Shown one piece after another: positions 39,042 to 49,570 of a DNA stretch of 64,000 nt. How positions within the stretch are numbered: the stretch's first letter is position 1; each line of letters opens with the position of its first letter. The notes below the pieces were generated by a model that was given only the letters and a program-made list of their open reading frames with translations, did no database searches and was not told the DNA's origin. Made by a program: the position numbers and the translations under genes. The stretch is taken from assembly GCF_034479555.1 (NCBI RefSeq), contig NZ_CP140151.1, positions 310,001 to 374,000 of the forward strand, in the 5' to 3' direction. This DNA comes from Chromohalobacter canadensis. Lineage in GTDB: Bacteria; Pseudomonadota; Gammaproteobacteria; Pseudomonadales; Halomonadaceae.

Positions 39042-40163
39042 TTACAACACACCCACGGGATAGGACCCCAACACCTTGAGCTCGGCGGCACGCAGAGTAA
39101 TCTCTTCCAGCACCGCCGCGACCTGCGGATCGTCGCGATGTCCCTTGAAGTCGATGAAAAACACGTAATTCCAGACCCCAGTGCGTGACGGCCGCGTTTC
39201 GACGCGCGTCAGGTCGATCTTGTGGCGGTGGAACGGCTCGAGCAGGTCGTGCAGCGCCCCGGGCTGGTTGCGCATGGCAACGACAATGGACGTCTTGTCA
39301 TCCTCAGAGATCGGTGTGTCCTGATGCCCGATGATCAAAAAACGTGTCGAGTTATCGGGACGATCCTCGATCTTCTCGGCGACCTTCTCGAGCTCGTAAC
39401 GCTTAGCGGCCATATCGCCGGCAATCGCGGCGCTGTGCCATTCGCTCTTGATCAGGCGCGCCGCCTCGGCATTGGACGACACCGGCACCCGCTCGGCATT
39501 GGGATAATGAGCGTCCAGCCACTTGCGGCACTGCGCCAGGGACTGGGGATGCGAATAAATGCGCGAGACCTTGTCGCGGCGGGTATTGCTGGACACCAGT
39601 AGATGATGATGAATGCGCAGCACTACCTCGCCACAGATGCGCAGACTGGCATCCATGAAGGTATCCAGCGTGCTGTTGACGATGCCCTCGGTGGAGTTTT
39701 CCACCGGCACCACGCCAAAATGCGCGGCCCCCGCCTCCACCTCGCGAAAGACCTCATCGATAGCCGCCATCGGCAGACTCACCGCGCTGTCGCCGAAATG
39801 CTTGAGCGCCGCCTGTTGGGTGAACGTGCCCTCGGGCCCCAGATAGGCCACCTTGACCGGCCGTTCCAGCGCCAAGCACGCCGACATGATCTCGCGAAAC
39901 AAGCGGGCCATTTCCTCATCGTCGAGAGGGCCCTTGTTAAGCGCCATGATGCGACGCAGCACCTGAGCCTCGCGCTCGGGGCGGTAGAACGTCGCCTGCG
40001 GATCACTGTCGTTTTTCACCTGCGCTACTTGCTGTGCGCAATGCGCGCGTTCGCTGATCAGCTTGAGAATCTCGCTATCCAGCGTATCGATTCGCTCACG
40101 CAGTGCCGGCAGGTCGGCCGGCGTGATAGAGGCATTGTTGTCGGACATGTCGTGATCAGCCAT
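39042..40163 (-). CDS. pheA: Chorismate mutase / prephenate dehydratase (P-protein)
   Basis: A 373-residue protein for phenylalanine synthesis. The N-terminus is an AroQ-type chorismate mutase (LPALRERIDTLDSEILKLI). The dehydratase domain includes KVAYLGPEGTFTQQAA and the conserved GVVPVENSTEGIVNSTLDT. The ACT regulatory domain at the C-terminus (PGALHDLLEPF, then ETRPSRTG) senses phenylalanine. ATG at 40163 overlaps serC by eight bases and has GGGAG upstream; ATG at 40148 is an alternative start. It ends one base before the tyrA-aroA start. Confidence 0.94.
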   Translation of the reverse strand: MADHDMSDNNASITPADLPALRERIDTLDSEILKLISERAHCAQQVAQVKNDSDPQATFYRPEREAQVLRRIMALNKGPLDDEEMARLFREIMSACLALERPVKVAYLGPEGTFTQQAALKHFGDSAVSLPMAAIDEVFREVEAGAAHFGVVPVENSTEGIVNSTLDTFMDASLRICGEVVLRIHHHLLVSSNTRRDKVSRIYSHPQSLAQCRKWLDAHYPNAERVPVSSNAEAARLIKSEWHSAAIAGDMAAKRYELEKVAEKIEDRPDNSTRFLIIGHQDTPISEDDKTSIVVAMRNQPGALHDLLEPFHRHKIDLTRVETRPSRTGVWNYVFFIDFKGHRDDPQVAAVLEEITLRAAELKVLGSYPVGVL

Positions 40164-41241
40164 GGCGTCGTTCGAACTCCCGCATGAAATCGACCAGCGC
40201 ATCTACTGCCGCTTCCGGCACGGCGTTGTACAGGCTGGCACGCATGCCGCCCACGCTGCGGTGGCCCTTGAGGTTCAAAAGCCCCGCCGCCTCGGCATCA
40301 TTCAAGAACGCACCGTTGAGCGTCTCATCGGCCAGCACGAACGGCACGTTCATGCGCGAACGATTGGGCATGGCGATGGGGCTGGAATAGAAGTCGCTGG
40401 CATCGATGGCCGCATATAACTTTTCGGATTTGCGCGCGTTGAGCCGGTCCATCGCCTCGAGCCCGCCCATGTCATGGCGCAACCAGTCGAAGACCAGCCC
40501 CGCCAGATACCAGGCATATGTCGGCGGCGTATTGAACATCGAGCCATTTTCGGCCATGACCCGATAGTTGAACATGGTCGGCGTGTTCGGCAAGGCGCGC
40601 TCGAGCAGGTCGTCACGCACGATGACCAAGGTCAGTCCCGCCGGGCCAATATTCTTCTGCGCCCCGGCATAGATGACGCCGAAGCGAGACACATCCAGTG
40701 GACCCGAGAGAATCGACGAGGACATATCGCACACCAGCGGCACGTCGCCGACTTCGGGAATGTAGTCGAATGCCAGACCGCCGATGGTTTCATTGGCCGT
40801 GTAATGTAGATAGGCAGCATCCGACGACAAGACGATGTCCTCGGGCCGAGGTACCGCCGTCAACCCATTGGCCTCGCTGGAAGCCGCCACATGCGCGCCC
40901 GCAAGATGACGCGCCTCGGCAATTGCCTTCTTGCCCCAGATACCGGTATACAGATAGTTCGGCGTACCGCCCGTGCCCAGCAGGTTATAAGGCACCATCG
41001 CGAACTGGCTGGAAGCGCCGCCCTGCATGAACAGGACGCGATAATTGTCAGGCACGGCCAGCAGCGCGCGCAGGTCGCGCTCGGCACGCGCAGCGATCTC
41101 CGCAAAGGCATCGCTGCGGTGGCTCATTTCCATGACCGACAAGCCATGGCCCTGATAGTCGAGCAACTCGTCACGGGCGCGCTCGAGCACTGGGTCGGGA
41201 AGTGCCGCTGGGCCGGCACAGAAGTTGAACTTGCGTGTCAT
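40156..41241 (-). CDS. serC: Phosphoserine aminotransferase
   Basis: Makes phosphoserine in serine synthesis and also serves pyridoxal phosphate synthesis. The 361-residue protein starts MTRKFNFCAGPAALPDPVLE and has the PLP-binding lysine in IYAGAQKNIGPAGLTLVI. Longer readings upstream are not conserved-looking. It lies between gyrA and pheA in the same direction and overlaps pheA, giving the compact block typical of this group of bacteria. Confidence 0.96.
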   Translation of the reverse strand: MTRKFNFCAGPAALPDPVLERARDELLDYQGHGLSVMEMSHRSDAFAEIAARAERDLRALLAVPDNYRVLFMQGGASSQFAMVPYNLLGTGGTPNYLYTGIWGKKAIAEARHLAGAHVAASSEANGLTAVPRPEDIVLSSDAAYLHYTANETIGGLAFDYIPEVGDVPLVCDMSSSILSGPLDVSRFGVIYAGAQKNIGPAGLTLVIVRDDLLERALPNTPTMFNYRVMAENGSMFNTPPTYAWYLAGLVFDWLRHDMGGLEAMDRLNARKSEKLYAAIDASDFYSSPIAMPNRSRMNVPFVLADETLNGAFLNDAEAAGLLNLKGHRSVGGMRASLYNAVPEAAVDALVDFMREFERRHG

Positions 41242-41295
41242 CAGCGTGATTCCAAACGTAAAGCGACCACTCCAGAGGAGCGGCCGCATTGAGAC

Positions 41296-43992
41296 TCAAT
41301 CGCCTTGTGGCGCCTCGTCGTCATCCGGCGCGGGCGTCACCTCGTCGACCACCACCTCTTCTTCATCGGAGGCTGGTTCCTCGACCGGCTCATCGACTCG
41401 CACCGTGGCAACCAAATGCTCGCCTTCGCCGGTGCGAATCAGGGTGACCCCTTGTGTATTGCGCGAACTTACCGAGATTTCCTCGACCCGCGTGCGCACC
41501 AACGTGCCCTTGTCGGTAATCAGCATCATTTCATCGCTGTCGCGGACCTGAATCGCGGCCACCAGGGCGCCGTTGCGCCGTGAGGTTTGCATGGCAATCA
41601 CCCCTTGGCCACCACGTCCACGCAGCGGAAACTCATCGAGACGTGTGCGCTTGCCATAGCCATTCTCAGAGGCGGTGAGGATATAGACCTGATCTTCACT
41701 GACCGTCTGAGCCGACGATTCTTCGGCGACGTTATCGGTGTCGTCAGCCTCGGCATCGATGGTCAACGACTGCGGAATGATCAAGCTGATCACCTCGGCA
41801 TCGCCCTGCAGGCGCATGCCACGTACACCGCGGGCGGTGCGTCCCATGGCACGCGCCTTGCTTTCCTCAAAGCGAATGGCCTTGCCGTTGGACGAGAACA
41901 ACATGGCGTGATCATTGCCGGAAGTAATCGCGGCGCCGACCAGGCGGTCGTCCTCTTCGAGGTCGATGGCGATCAAGCCCACGCTGCGCGGCCGCGAGAA
42001 TTGTTCCAGCGAGGTCCGCTTGACGGTCCCCTTGGCGGTCGCAAAGAAGATGTAGCAGTCGTCGCGGTATTCACGTACCGGCAGAATGGCGTTGATCGAC
42101 TCACCATCATCCAGCGGCAACATGTTGACCAGCGGCTTACCGCGCGAACCACGACTGGCGTTGGGCATCTCGTAGACTTTCAGCCAGTAGACCTTGCCGC
42201 GATTGGAGAACAGCAACATGGTGTCGTGCGTCGAGGCCACCAAGAGGTGCTCGATGATGTCTTCGTCCTTCATGGTGGTCGCCGACTTGCCACGTCCGCC
42301 ACGCCGCTGGGCCTGGTAGTCGGACAGCGGCTGCGTCTTGGCATAGCCGCTGCGCGAGATGGTGACCACCATGTCTTCTTCGTTGATCAGATCCTCGATG
42401 GTCAGGTCCAGATGACTGGCCTGGATCTCGGTCTTACGGTCGTCGCCGTACTGATCGCGAATCGCGCCAAGCTCCTCGCGAATGACCTCCAGCAGGCGTT
42501 CCGGCGAGGCGAGAATCTCGTTGAGCTCGGCGATACGCTTGAGGATCGACAGATATTCGTCGAGAAGCTTCTCGGTTTCGAGTCCTGTCAAACGGTGCAG
42601 GCGCAATTCCAGAATGGCCTGCGCCTGGGCCGGTGACAGGCGGTATTCACGCTCGTTGTCGGCGAGTCCATAGCTTTCGTCGAGATCTTCCGGCTTGCAG
42701 GACGTCGCCCCGGCGCGCTCGAGCATGCCGGTCACCTGCCCCGGCTGCCAGGAGCGCGCGACCAGTTTTTCCTTGGCTTCGGTCGCCGAGGGCGACGCCT
42801 TGATGAGCTCGATCACATCGTCGATGTTGGAGATCGCTACGGCCAGACCTTCGAGGATATGGCCGCGATCGCGCGCCTTCTTGAGCTCGAACAACGTGCG
42901 CCGCGTCACCACCTCGCGACGGTGACGAATGAACGCCTCGAGAATCTCTTTGAGATTGAGGATCTTCGGCTGACCGTTATCCAGCGCCACCATGTTGATG
43001 CCGAATACGGTCTGCAGCTGAGTATGCGCAAACAGGTTATTGACGACCACTTCGCCAGACTCGCCGCGTTTGACCTCGATCACCACGCGCAAGCCTTCCT
43101 TGTCGGACTCGTCGCGCAGTTCGGCGATGCCGTCGATACGCTTGTCCTTGACCAGCTCGGCGATCTTCTCGATCAAGCGCGCCTTGTTCACCTGATACGG
43201 CAGTTCGGTGACGATGATGTGATCGCGCCCGGTCTTGTCGTTGTGCTCGATGGTATGACAAGCCCGCACATAGATGCGCCCGCGCCCGGTACGGTAGGCA
43301 TCTAGAATCCCCGCGCGCCCGTTGATGATCCCGCCGGTGGGGAAATCGGGGGCCGGAATGTACGCCATGAGATCATCGATGCTGAGCGTGTAATCGTCGA
43401 TCAGTGCCAGACAGCCATCGATCACCTCGCGCATGTTATGTGGCGGGATGTTGGTCGCCATGCCCACAGCGATGCCTGATGCCCCGTTGACCAGCAGGTT
43501 GGGAACCTTGGTCGGCAGCACCTCGGGAATGCGCTCGGTGCCATCGTAGTTGTCGACCCAGTCGACGGTATCTTTTTCCAGGTCGGCGAGGAGCTCATGG
43601 GCGAGTCGGGCCATGCGCACCTCGGTGTAACGCATGGCCGCCGCGCTATCGCCGTCGATGGAACCGAAGTTACCCTGGCCATCGACCAGCACATAGCGCA
43701 TCGAGAATGTCTGCGCCATGCGCACGATAGTGTCGTAGACCGCGCTATCCCCGTGCGGGTGATACTTACCGATCACGTCACCCACGACACGAGCCGATTT
43801 CTTGTAGGCTTTGTTCCAGTCATTGCTGAGCTCATGCATGGCAAACAATACGCGCCGATGCACGGGCTTAAGGCCATCTCGTACATCCGGCAACGCACGG
43901 CCGATGATCACGCTCATGGCGTAATCGAGATACGACTGTTTAAGTTCGTCCTCGATATTGACTGGCAGAATTTCTCTGGCGATCTCACCCAT
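41296..43992 (-). CDS. gyrA: DNA gyrase subunit A
   Basis: The 898-residue breakage-reunion subunit of gyrase. The N-terminus reads [20 protein letters not shown]. The quinolone-resistance region [20 protein letters not shown] has Ser and Asp in the positions equivalent to E. coli S83 and D87, so it looks sensitive. The catalytic tyrosine is in [16 protein letters not shown]. The C-terminal wrapping domain has a GyrA box in [13 protein letters not shown] and ends in a strongly acidic tail. It is the first gene of the minus-strand block and is divergent from rdgC. Confidence 0.97.
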   Translation of the reverse strand: MGEIAREILPVNIEDELKQSYLDYAMSVIIGRALPDVRDGLKPVHRRVLFAMHELSNDWNKAYKKSARVVGDVIGKYHPHGDSAVYDTIVRMAQTFSMRYVLVDGQGNFGSIDGDSAAAMRYTEVRMARLAHELLADLEKDTVDWVDNYDGTERIPEVLPTKVPNLLVNGASGIAVGMATNIPPHNMREVIDGCLALIDDYTLSIDDLMAYIPAPDFPTGGIINGRAGILDAYRTGRGRIYVRACHTIEHNDKTGRDHIIVTELPYQVNKARLIEKIAELVKDKRIDGIAELRDESDKEGLRVVIEVKRGESGEVVVNNLFAHTQLQTVFGINMVALDNGQPKILNLKEILEAFIRHRREVVTRRTLFELKKARDRGHILEGLAVAISNIDDVIELIKASPSATEAKEKLVARSWQPGQVTGMLERAGATSCKPEDLDESYGLADNEREYRLSPAQAQAILELRLHRLTGLETEKLLDEYLSILKRIAELNEILASPERLLEVIREELGAIRDQYGDDRKTEIQASHLDLTIEDLINEEDMVVTISRSGYAKTQPLSDYQAQRRGGRGKSATTMKDEDIIEHLLVASTHDTMLLFSNRGKVYWLKVYEMPNASRGSRGKPLVNMLPLDDGESINAILPVREYRDDCYIFFATAKGTVKRTSLEQFSRPRSVGLIAIDLEEDDRLVGAAITSGNDHAMLFSSNGKAIRFEESKARAMGRTARGVRGMRLQGDAEVISLIIPQSLTIDAEADDTDNVAEESSAQTVSEDQVYILTASENGYGKRTRLDEFPLRGRGGQGVIAMQTSRRNGALVAAIQVRDSDEMMLITDKGTLVRTRVEEISVSSRNTQGVTLIRTGEGEHLVATVRVDEPVEEPASDEEEVVVDEVTPAPDDDEAPQGD

Positions 43993-44345
43993 GGGTCGTT
44001 CAATCCTTTGCACCGCGCCATACCATCGGTCATGGCACTGAATGAAACGAACAGCGGTCTCACAGAGCACAAAGCCCCGCAGGCCACTCTTCAGCGCTCG
44101 ACGCCAATGGCCGTCACAGCAATCATTGAGCTTCGATGGCGGGCCCACATCAAGGAGGCCCGAATCACGCCATCATACCATTTCACATGGCAATGCGGCA
44201 GGCTTGGTCAATGCAATCGCGCTCTCCTCTCGAGCGCAAGAAAAACACGCCTCCTCATGCCCCGCTGACAAGTGCATACGATTGGGGGAGTGGCACCCGC
44301 CTTGGCGTTTCGCCATAATGAGCCCCTTTGTGACGGAATAGGCCC
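43993..44345. other. Divergent intergenic region between gyrA and rdgC
   Basis: No open frame that looks coding is present. It must carry the promoters of the two divergent genes, although no perfect -10/-35 pair stands out. No terminator or RNA was recognised. Confidence 0.5.
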
Positions 44346-45275
44346 ATGTGGTTCAAGCACTTGCATCTCTATCGCCTGCACGACACGACGCCCATCGCGC
44401 TCGAGGCACTCGAATCGGCTCTGGAGGCCTTCGCCTTTCGTCCGGTGTCGCCTAGTGAAGGTAAACGCCTCGGCTGGCAACGCCCCGCGGGCCGACACGG
44501 TCAACAGCTCGCCCATGAGATCCAGGGTCACCGCCTGCTGTCATTGCTGCGCCAAGAGCGCCTGCTACCAGCCTCGGTGGTGCGCGAGGAAGTAGAGGAA
44601 CGTGCCGCCGAGCGCGAAGCCGCCGAAGGTAGCCCTGTGCCACGCCGCGAGCGTCAGGCACTCAAGGAACAGGTCGTGGAGGAATTCCTGCCGCGCGCCT
44701 TCACGCGTAGCCAACGCATTGATATATGGTGGGACACCCAGCGCGGCCTCATCGCCGTCAATTGCGCCAGCCGCGCCCGCGCCGAGGATGCTCTCGACCT
44801 GTTGCGCCAGTCGCTGGGCTCGCTCAAAGTCACGCCGCTGGCCGCACGCCAATTGCCCTCTCGCACCATGACCGCCTGGCTCGAGGATATCGCCTCGCGT
44901 CCGGAAGGGCTGCAACTGGGCGATCAGGTCGAGCTCAAGGATGCCAACGGCGACGATGGCGTGTGGCGCGCGCGAGGCATCGACCTCGACGGCGAAGAAG
45001 TGCAGAGTGTGCTCGCCAGCGGGCGTCAGGCCAGCCGCCTGGGTCTGGATGTCGAGGATCAACTATCGCTGGTGCTGCACGACGACCTGACGCTCAAGTC
45101 GCTGCGCTTCGCCGACGCCTTGCTCGACGAAGCCGCTCAACAAGAAGACGATGACGACCCCACGCTACGCCTGGAAACGGACTTCGCCCTCATGGCCCAA
45201 GTGCTCTCTGGATTCATCGAACAACTCATCGATTGGCTGGGCGGCGAAGCCGACCCGGCAGCGCCGACATCATGA
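44346..45275 (+). CDS. rdgC: Recombination-associated protein RdgC
   Basis: A 309-residue nonspecific DNA-binding protein that forms a ring around duplex DNA and limits RecA. It starts MWFKHLHLYRLHD and has GRHGQQLAHEIQGHRLLSLL, LLPASVVREEVEER, EQVVEEFLPRAFTRSQR and the VNCASRARAEDALDLLRQ core. It overlaps the start of the acyltransferase gene that follows (ATGA), so the two are coupled. Confidence 0.95.
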   Translation: MWFKHLHLYRLHDTTPIALEALESALEAFAFRPVSPSEGKRLGWQRPAGRHGQQLAHEIQGHRLLSLLRQERLLPASVVREEVEERAAEREAAEGSPVPRRERQALKEQVVEEFLPRAFTRSQRIDIWWDTQRGLIAVNCASRARAEDALDLLRQSLGSLKVTPLAARQLPSRTMTAWLEDIASRPEGLQLGDQVELKDANGDDGVWRARGIDLDGEEVQSVLASGRQASRLGLDVEDQLSLVLHDDLTLKSLRFADALLDEAAQQEDDDDPTLRLETDFALMAQVLSGFIEQLIDWLGGEADPAAPTS

Positions 45276-46447
45276 CGCACGCACCGACTCAATCCGCTCC
45301 CCACGATTTCGACGCCATTCGTCCTTATCATGACGACGAGGTGGCGACGGTACTCGACCGCCTGGCCCACTGCGACGAACTGCTCGACGCGATCACGCAC
45401 TTTCGCCTCCCCCGGCTGGCGCGTTACGCGCCGCCCGTGGCGCGTTTCATCGCACGCCTGGGGCTACAACACGAAATGCGCAACATCGAGAGCGTTACAG
45501 CCTTTCAGCAGCGCATCGCCCGCTACATGGCGCGCATGATCGCCACCACCACGGATGCCTTCGAGATCGAGGGGCTCGAGCACCTCGACGCCGACAAGGC
45601 CTATCTGTTCCTCGGCAATCATCGCGATATCGCCATGGATCCGGCGTTCGTCAATTACGCGCTCTACCAGAAAGGCCGCAATACCGTACGCATTGCGATT
45701 GGCGACAACCTGCTGCAAAAGCCGTTCGTCAACGACCTAATGCGCCTCAACAAGAGCTTCATCGTACCGCGCTCGGCCAAGGGCAAACGGGCGATGCTGC
45801 AGGCGTATCAGACATTATCGCGCTATATCCGCCATTCGATCACCGCCGATAACCACTCGATCTGGATCGCCGAGCGCGAAGGGCGCGCCAAGGACGGCAT
45901 CGACCGCGCCGATACTGCCATCGTCAAGATGCTCGGCATGGCCCAGCGCATGGACGGCGGCGAAGCCGATATCGGTGCTGCGGTCTCCGAGCTACGCCTC
46001 GTACCTGTGTCCATCAGCTACGAATACGACCCCTGCGACCTCCAGAAGGCCCGCGAGCTGTACGCCCTCCACACGGACGGCCGCTATGATAAGGTCGAAT
46101 TCGAGGATATTCAGTCCATCGTCGCCGGCATCACAGGCCACAAGGGGCGTATCCGCCTGACCTTCGGCACGCCTCTGAGCAGTGACTTCGCCACGCCAGA
46201 GGCCGTAACCCAGGAAATCGACCGTCAGGTGCTGGCGAACTACCACATGTTCCCCAGCCATCAACTCGCGCTCGAAGCCACGGGACTGGCACCGGAACTG
46301 GTCGATCTCAGTGAGGTCACCGACGCCGACCGCGCACGCTTCGAGGCACGCCTGGCCACGGTGCCCGACCACCTGCGCCATTGGTGGCTGCGCCAGTATG
46401 CCAACCCCATTCTCAATCGCGCCGGCTATGTCGAGGAAGACGCCTGA
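45272..46447 (+). CDS. 1-acyl-glycerol-phosphate acyltransferase family protein
   Basis: A 391-residue membrane-associated acyltransferase of the PlsC superfamily. The catalytic block is FLGNHRDIAMDP, close to the NHRDI-type variant, followed by the substrate block FIVPRSAKGKRAM and WIAEREGRAKDG, with its acidic/Arg residues. It is larger than PlsC and lacks PlsB length. The substrate is unknown; lysophosphatidic acid or a related lipid is the usual inference. It starts within the rdgC stop codon and converges with trkH, four bases apart. Confidence 0.82.
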   Translation: MTHAPTQSAPHDFDAIRPYHDDEVATVLDRLAHCDELLDAITHFRLPRLARYAPPVARFIARLGLQHEMRNIESVTAFQQRIARYMARMIATTTDAFEIEGLEHLDADKAYLFLGNHRDIAMDPAFVNYALYQKGRNTVRIAIGDNLLQKPFVNDLMRLNKSFIVPRSAKGKRAMLQAYQTLSRYIRHSITADNHSIWIAEREGRAKDGIDRADTAIVKMLGMAQRMDGGEADIGAAVSELRLVPVSISYEYDPCDLQKARELYALHTDGRYDKVEFEDIQSIVAGITGHKGRIRLTFGTPLSSDFATPEAVTQEIDRQVLANYHMFPSHQLALEATGLAPELVDLSEVTDADRARFEARLATVPDHLRHWWLRQYANPILNRAGYVEEDA

Positions 46448-46451
46448 AACG

Positions 46452-47933
46452 TCACTTCCGCCAGAACGTGGGCGTCAACAGCACCAATACGGTGAGGATT
46501 TCCAGGCGCCCCATCAACATGCCCAAGCTCAGAAGCCACTTGGCGGCGTCGGGCAACGATGAGAAATTCCCCGCCGGTCCGATGATCGGCCCCAGTCCGG
46601 GGCCGACATTGGCCACGGCGGTGGCCGCTCCCGACAGCGCGGTCACCAGATCCAGCCCCAGCAGCGCCAAACCCAGCGCCAGCCCCGCAATCGTCAGGAA
46701 GAAAAAGAAAGAAAAGGCAATGACCCCGCGTACGACCTCGTCGCTCAACGGGTTGCCATTATAGCGTTGCGCGAAGACCCCCTGGGCGTGCACCAGATGG
46801 CGCAACTGCGTGAACAGCATGATGGCGCCGATCTGAAAGCGGAATATTTTCATGCCGCCACTCGTGGACCCGCTACAGCCGCCAACGAAGGTGAGGTAAA
46901 AGAATGCGGCGACGACCAGCGGCCCCCACTGGGTATAGTCGTCGGACGCATAGCCAGTGGTGGTCACCACCGAGATGACATTGAAGGCCACCTGGGTCAA
47001 CGCCTCGAAGAAAGAGGCGCCCCCGGCGACGCGATACACGGTCAATCCTAGGATCACGACACCCAACAGCCACAGCAATCCCCGCACCTGTTGGTCACGC
47101 CAGAGCACCTGAGGCGTATCGCGCAGCGCGCGGATGAACAGCACGAACGGTAGCGCACCACACAACATGAAGAACGAGGCTAACCACAGGATCAGCGGGC
47201 GATCATGATAGACACCGAAGGATGCATCCGAGTTGGCAAAGCCTCCGGTGGCCATGGAACTCATGGCATGCACGACGGCATCCAGCGGTGTCATCCCCGC
47301 TAGCCAGTATGTCAACATCGCCATCAGGGTGCCGGCCAGGTAGATTGCACCACTCGCCTTGGCGATACCGCCGGCGCGTGGCAGCACCTTGTCCGACCAG
47401 TCCGACGACTCGGTCTGAAAAAGGCGCATGCCCCCGACCTTGAGGAACGGCAAGATGGCGATCGCCATCACGATGATGCCGATGCCGCCCAGCCACTGCA
47501 TGAGGCCGCGCCACAGCTTCAAGCCATCGGAGAGGCCATCGATGCCCACCAACACCGTCGATCCGGTGGTGGTGATCGCCGAGATGGACTCGAAAACGGC
47601 ATCGGTGAAAGAAAGCTGCGGCGCACCCAATATCAGCGGCAAGCTGGCACACGCACTCACCAGCACCCAGCTCAAGGTGGTGAGGATGAACATCTGACGC
47701 GGTCGCAGCAGTATCTCGACCCCATGAGTCACGAACCACATGAGGCACGCAGAACCAGCCACGACAGCGATCGACAGCAAGAACGCCATGCGGTCGGGGT
47801 CACCCTCCAGGGTAAGCACGCCGAGCGGCACGATCATCAAGATCGCCAGCACGGCAAGCAACACCGCCAGAATCCTGACCACTGGGGCGGACACCGCTAG
47901 GCTCCGCTTGATGCGTGGGTGAATCACCGCCAC
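46452..47933 (-). CDS. trkH: TrkH-type potassium uptake protein
   Basis: A 493-residue channel-like subunit of the Trk system, important for osmotic balance in halophiles. It contains four pore loops with the selectivity filter glycines (ITTTGSTVL, SMATGGFANSD, VTTTGYASDD and ANVGPGLG), and the GGCSGSTSGGMKI segment. The open frame begins 46 codons further upstream, but a GTG at 47933 has GAGGAGG six bases before it and starts VAVIHPRIKRSLAV, so it is chosen. No trkA neighbour is present. Halomonads typically have more than one TrkH-type gene, so this may be TrkH or TrkI. Confidence 0.9.
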   Translation of the reverse strand: MAVIHPRIKRSLAVSAPVVRILAVLLAVLAILMIVPLGVLTLEGDPDRMAFLLSIAVVAGSACLMWFVTHGVEILLRPRQMFILTTLSWVLVSACASLPLILGAPQLSFTDAVFESISAITTTGSTVLVGIDGLSDGLKLWRGLMQWLGGIGIIVMAIAILPFLKVGGMRLFQTESSDWSDKVLPRAGGIAKASGAIYLAGTLMAMLTYWLAGMTPLDAVVHAMSSMATGGFANSDASFGVYHDRPLILWLASFFMLCGALPFVLFIRALRDTPQVLWRDQQVRGLLWLLGVVILGLTVYRVAGGASFFEALTQVAFNVISVVTTTGYASDDYTQWGPLVVAAFFYLTFVGGCSGSTSGGMKIFRFQIGAIMLFTQLRHLVHAQGVFAQRYNGNPLSDEVVRGVIAFSFFFFLTIAGLALGLALLGLDLVTALSGAATAVANVGPGLGPIIGPAGNFSSLPDAAKWLLSLGMLMGRLEILTVLVLLTPTFWRK

Positions 47934-48196
47934 CTGTCTACCTCCTCGACCCCTGCGTCGCCGACGTCCCATGACCCACGGAGGCACGATAAACGGCGCG
48001 TCACTATAATCGGGCGCTACTATAAAGGGCGCGCGGGACTTTCTCCACTCGCCCGGCACTCCTGCATTCACCGTGGCGGCCCACTGCCGTCAACCGCGAC
48101 GATGTGCTATCGTCCGCGACATCGTCCTGCGAGTCTATTCGCGCCGTCGTGAACGCACGACACGCGATCCCGCATGAGCCATACGGAGAGAGCCCC

Positions 48197-48484
48197 ATGA
48201 GTTCCGCGTCCGAAATGCAGAAAGTCCGAATCATCAACGAGCTGCGTGAATTCATCAAGAAACTGCTGCAAGATCCGGCGATTCTAGAGCAGTCGCTCAC
48301 CATCGCCCGCGCCCATTACACCGACGACGGCGATAACCGGCAGATGTGGGCCACCATCGCCAACGAAATCTCGGACAACACCAGCGTGCATATCCCCGAG
48401 GACCCCAATGAGCACTCGGAAGCCGACCGGCTTTTCCTGGAAGTGCTGAAGGAAGTCGTCGACGAAGGGAAGGCGTTGTACTGA
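48197..48484 (+). CDS. Small conserved-looking protein, unknown
   Basis: A 95-residue protein (MSSASEMQKVRIINELREFI) that is entirely hydrophilic and probably helical. It includes ILEQSLTIARAHYTDDGDNRQ and DRLFLEVLKEVVDEGKALY, without a known motif. GGAGAG nine bases before the ATG supports translation. It is divergent from trkH, 263 bases away. I do not recognise the family. Confidence 0.6.
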   Translation: MSSASEMQKVRIINELREFIKKLLQDPAILEQSLTIARAHYTDDGDNRQMWATIANEISDNTSVHIPEDPNEHSEADRLFLEVLKEVVDEGKALY

Positions 48485-48569
48485 AAGGTTTAAGCTGGAA
48501 GCTGGAAGTTTTGAGAAGGAAGTGGGAAGAAGAAAGACATAGTAGGGAGTCTTAAAGGCCGGCGAATCT

Positions 48570-48602
48570 ATAATGCCAGTCAGCGCTCACTGCTGGCATT
48601 AT
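48570..48602. other. Imperfect terminator-like hairpin
   Basis: ATAATGCCAG (48570-48579) pairs perfectly with CTGGCATTAT (48593-48602) around a 13-base loop. No T-run follows, so it may be a processing or stabilising structure rather than a terminator. Confidence 0.4.
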
Positions 48603-48642
48603 TCACAAGCCTCGACTTGTCTTGAAGGCAGGCACTGGCCTT

Positions 48643-48703
48643 GTGGGAGGGAACTTGTTCCCGATGGTTTCAGTCCACTCATCGCGAATAAATTCGCTCC
48701 CAC
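48643..48703. repeat. REP-like inverted doublet
   Basis: A 24-base unit GTGGGAGGGAACTTGTTCCC plus GATG (48643-48666) is followed after 13 bases by a related unit in the opposite orientation, ending CTCCCAC (48680-48703). The GTGGGAGCGAATTTATTCGCG family is widespread as REP/BIME elements in pseudomonads and halomonads. It lies downstream of pilA. Confidence 0.7.
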
Positions 48704-48758
48704 TGCCCCTTTCACAACACCTAATGCCCGGCCTTTTGAACGGTAGAGTTACGGCTTA

Positions 48759-49226
48759 CTATTCTGCCTGATCGCAATTTGATGCATATTGCTCAGGAAC
48801 GGTTGTCGTGCAGCTCCAAGAGCGGAAATCGTCTTCATTTCCATCCTCACCTGCAGCTTCATAGGTATAGGTGACAATTAGGCTATCAAGATTGGAGTTA
48901 GCAGTAGCATCATCCCCAAACGTATACTCCACGCTAGCTGGACCGTTGTCGCCATCCCCTTCACTCACGCCAGTGACGTCAGTAATGCCGCCATATTCAC
49001 CTTGCGTCCGTATGCCAAGATCAGCGGCGCTGGTAAAAGTATCGCCCTGGTCGACACGTTCCTGAATGGAAATCTTGGCACCGCCCAGCAGTGAATGCGC
49101 TTCGGCAAATTGCGAGCGCGCCACATAGTTCTGGTACTGCGGTATGGCGATGGCGGCAAGGATGCCGATGATCGCGACGACGATCATTAGTTCGATTAGC
49201 GTGAAACCACGTTGCTGACGTCCCAT
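48759..49226 (-). CDS. pilA: Type IV pilin PilA
   Basis: A 155-residue major pilin. The short leader MGRQQRG is cut before [22 protein letters not shown], the classic class IVa start with Phe1 and Glu5. It continues with [16 protein letters not shown] and a beta-rich, acidic, Gly-containing globular domain ending with a disulfide-loop pair (C in WSCTTT and SNCDQAE). PilD elsewhere in the window would process it. It is divergent from pilB; the region upstream has a weak sigma-54-like sequence. Confidence 0.95.
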   Translation of the reverse strand: MGRQQRGFTLIELMIVVAIIGILAAIAIPQYQNYVARSQFAEAHSLLGGAKISIQERVDQGDTFTSAADLGIRTQGEYGGITDVTGVSEGDGDNGPASVEYTFGDDATANSNLDSLIVTYTYEAAGEDGNEDDFRSWSCTTTVPEQYASNCDQAE

Positions 49227-49570
49227 GAAACTCTCCTGTAATCCCTTGTTGAATACCCTGCTATTCGCTTTTTGGCGAGCCCGGCGCGGGCGAATGATAA
49301 CCCGTTGCGGGCGCTCCAGCGAGGTGCCAGCACCATGCTGACTCTCTGCGAGGCTGCTACCTAGGATGTTACGTTAAATTACACTTCTCATGCTAGCAAG
49401 ATGATCGAGGTTAAAGTTTACCTGATTTCGGCCGATTACATACAAACACGCTAATTGACGAGATATCTCATGCCAAGGGTCACCATGATGGGCATGCATG
49501 GGGTAGGATGCGAGAAGTCACGGGGTATCGGCCGCCCCACCTGGTCACTCCTTTTGGTGTCGAAACGCTT
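49227..49570. other. Divergent promoter region between pilA and pilB
   Basis: No coding frame is evident apart from the first codons of a possible longer pilB. A sequence resembling a -24 box, CTGGCACC, lies at the complement of 49323-49330 but its -12 partner is poor. AT-rich stretches around 49370-49440 may hold promoters. Confidence 0.45.

Larger units (their letters stand above)
48485..48758. other. Intergenic region with repeats between the 95-residue gene and pilA
   Basis: It holds a short AAGCTGG tandem (near 48494-48510), an AATGCCAG/CTGGCATT hairpin and a REP-like doublet. No gene is apparent. Confidence 0.6.

Noticed and set aside
49227..49345. Sigma-54 promoter for pilA
   Set aside because: A TGGCAC-like -24 box is present on the minus strand near 49323-49330, but the -12 GC dinucleotide is missing, so it is not called.
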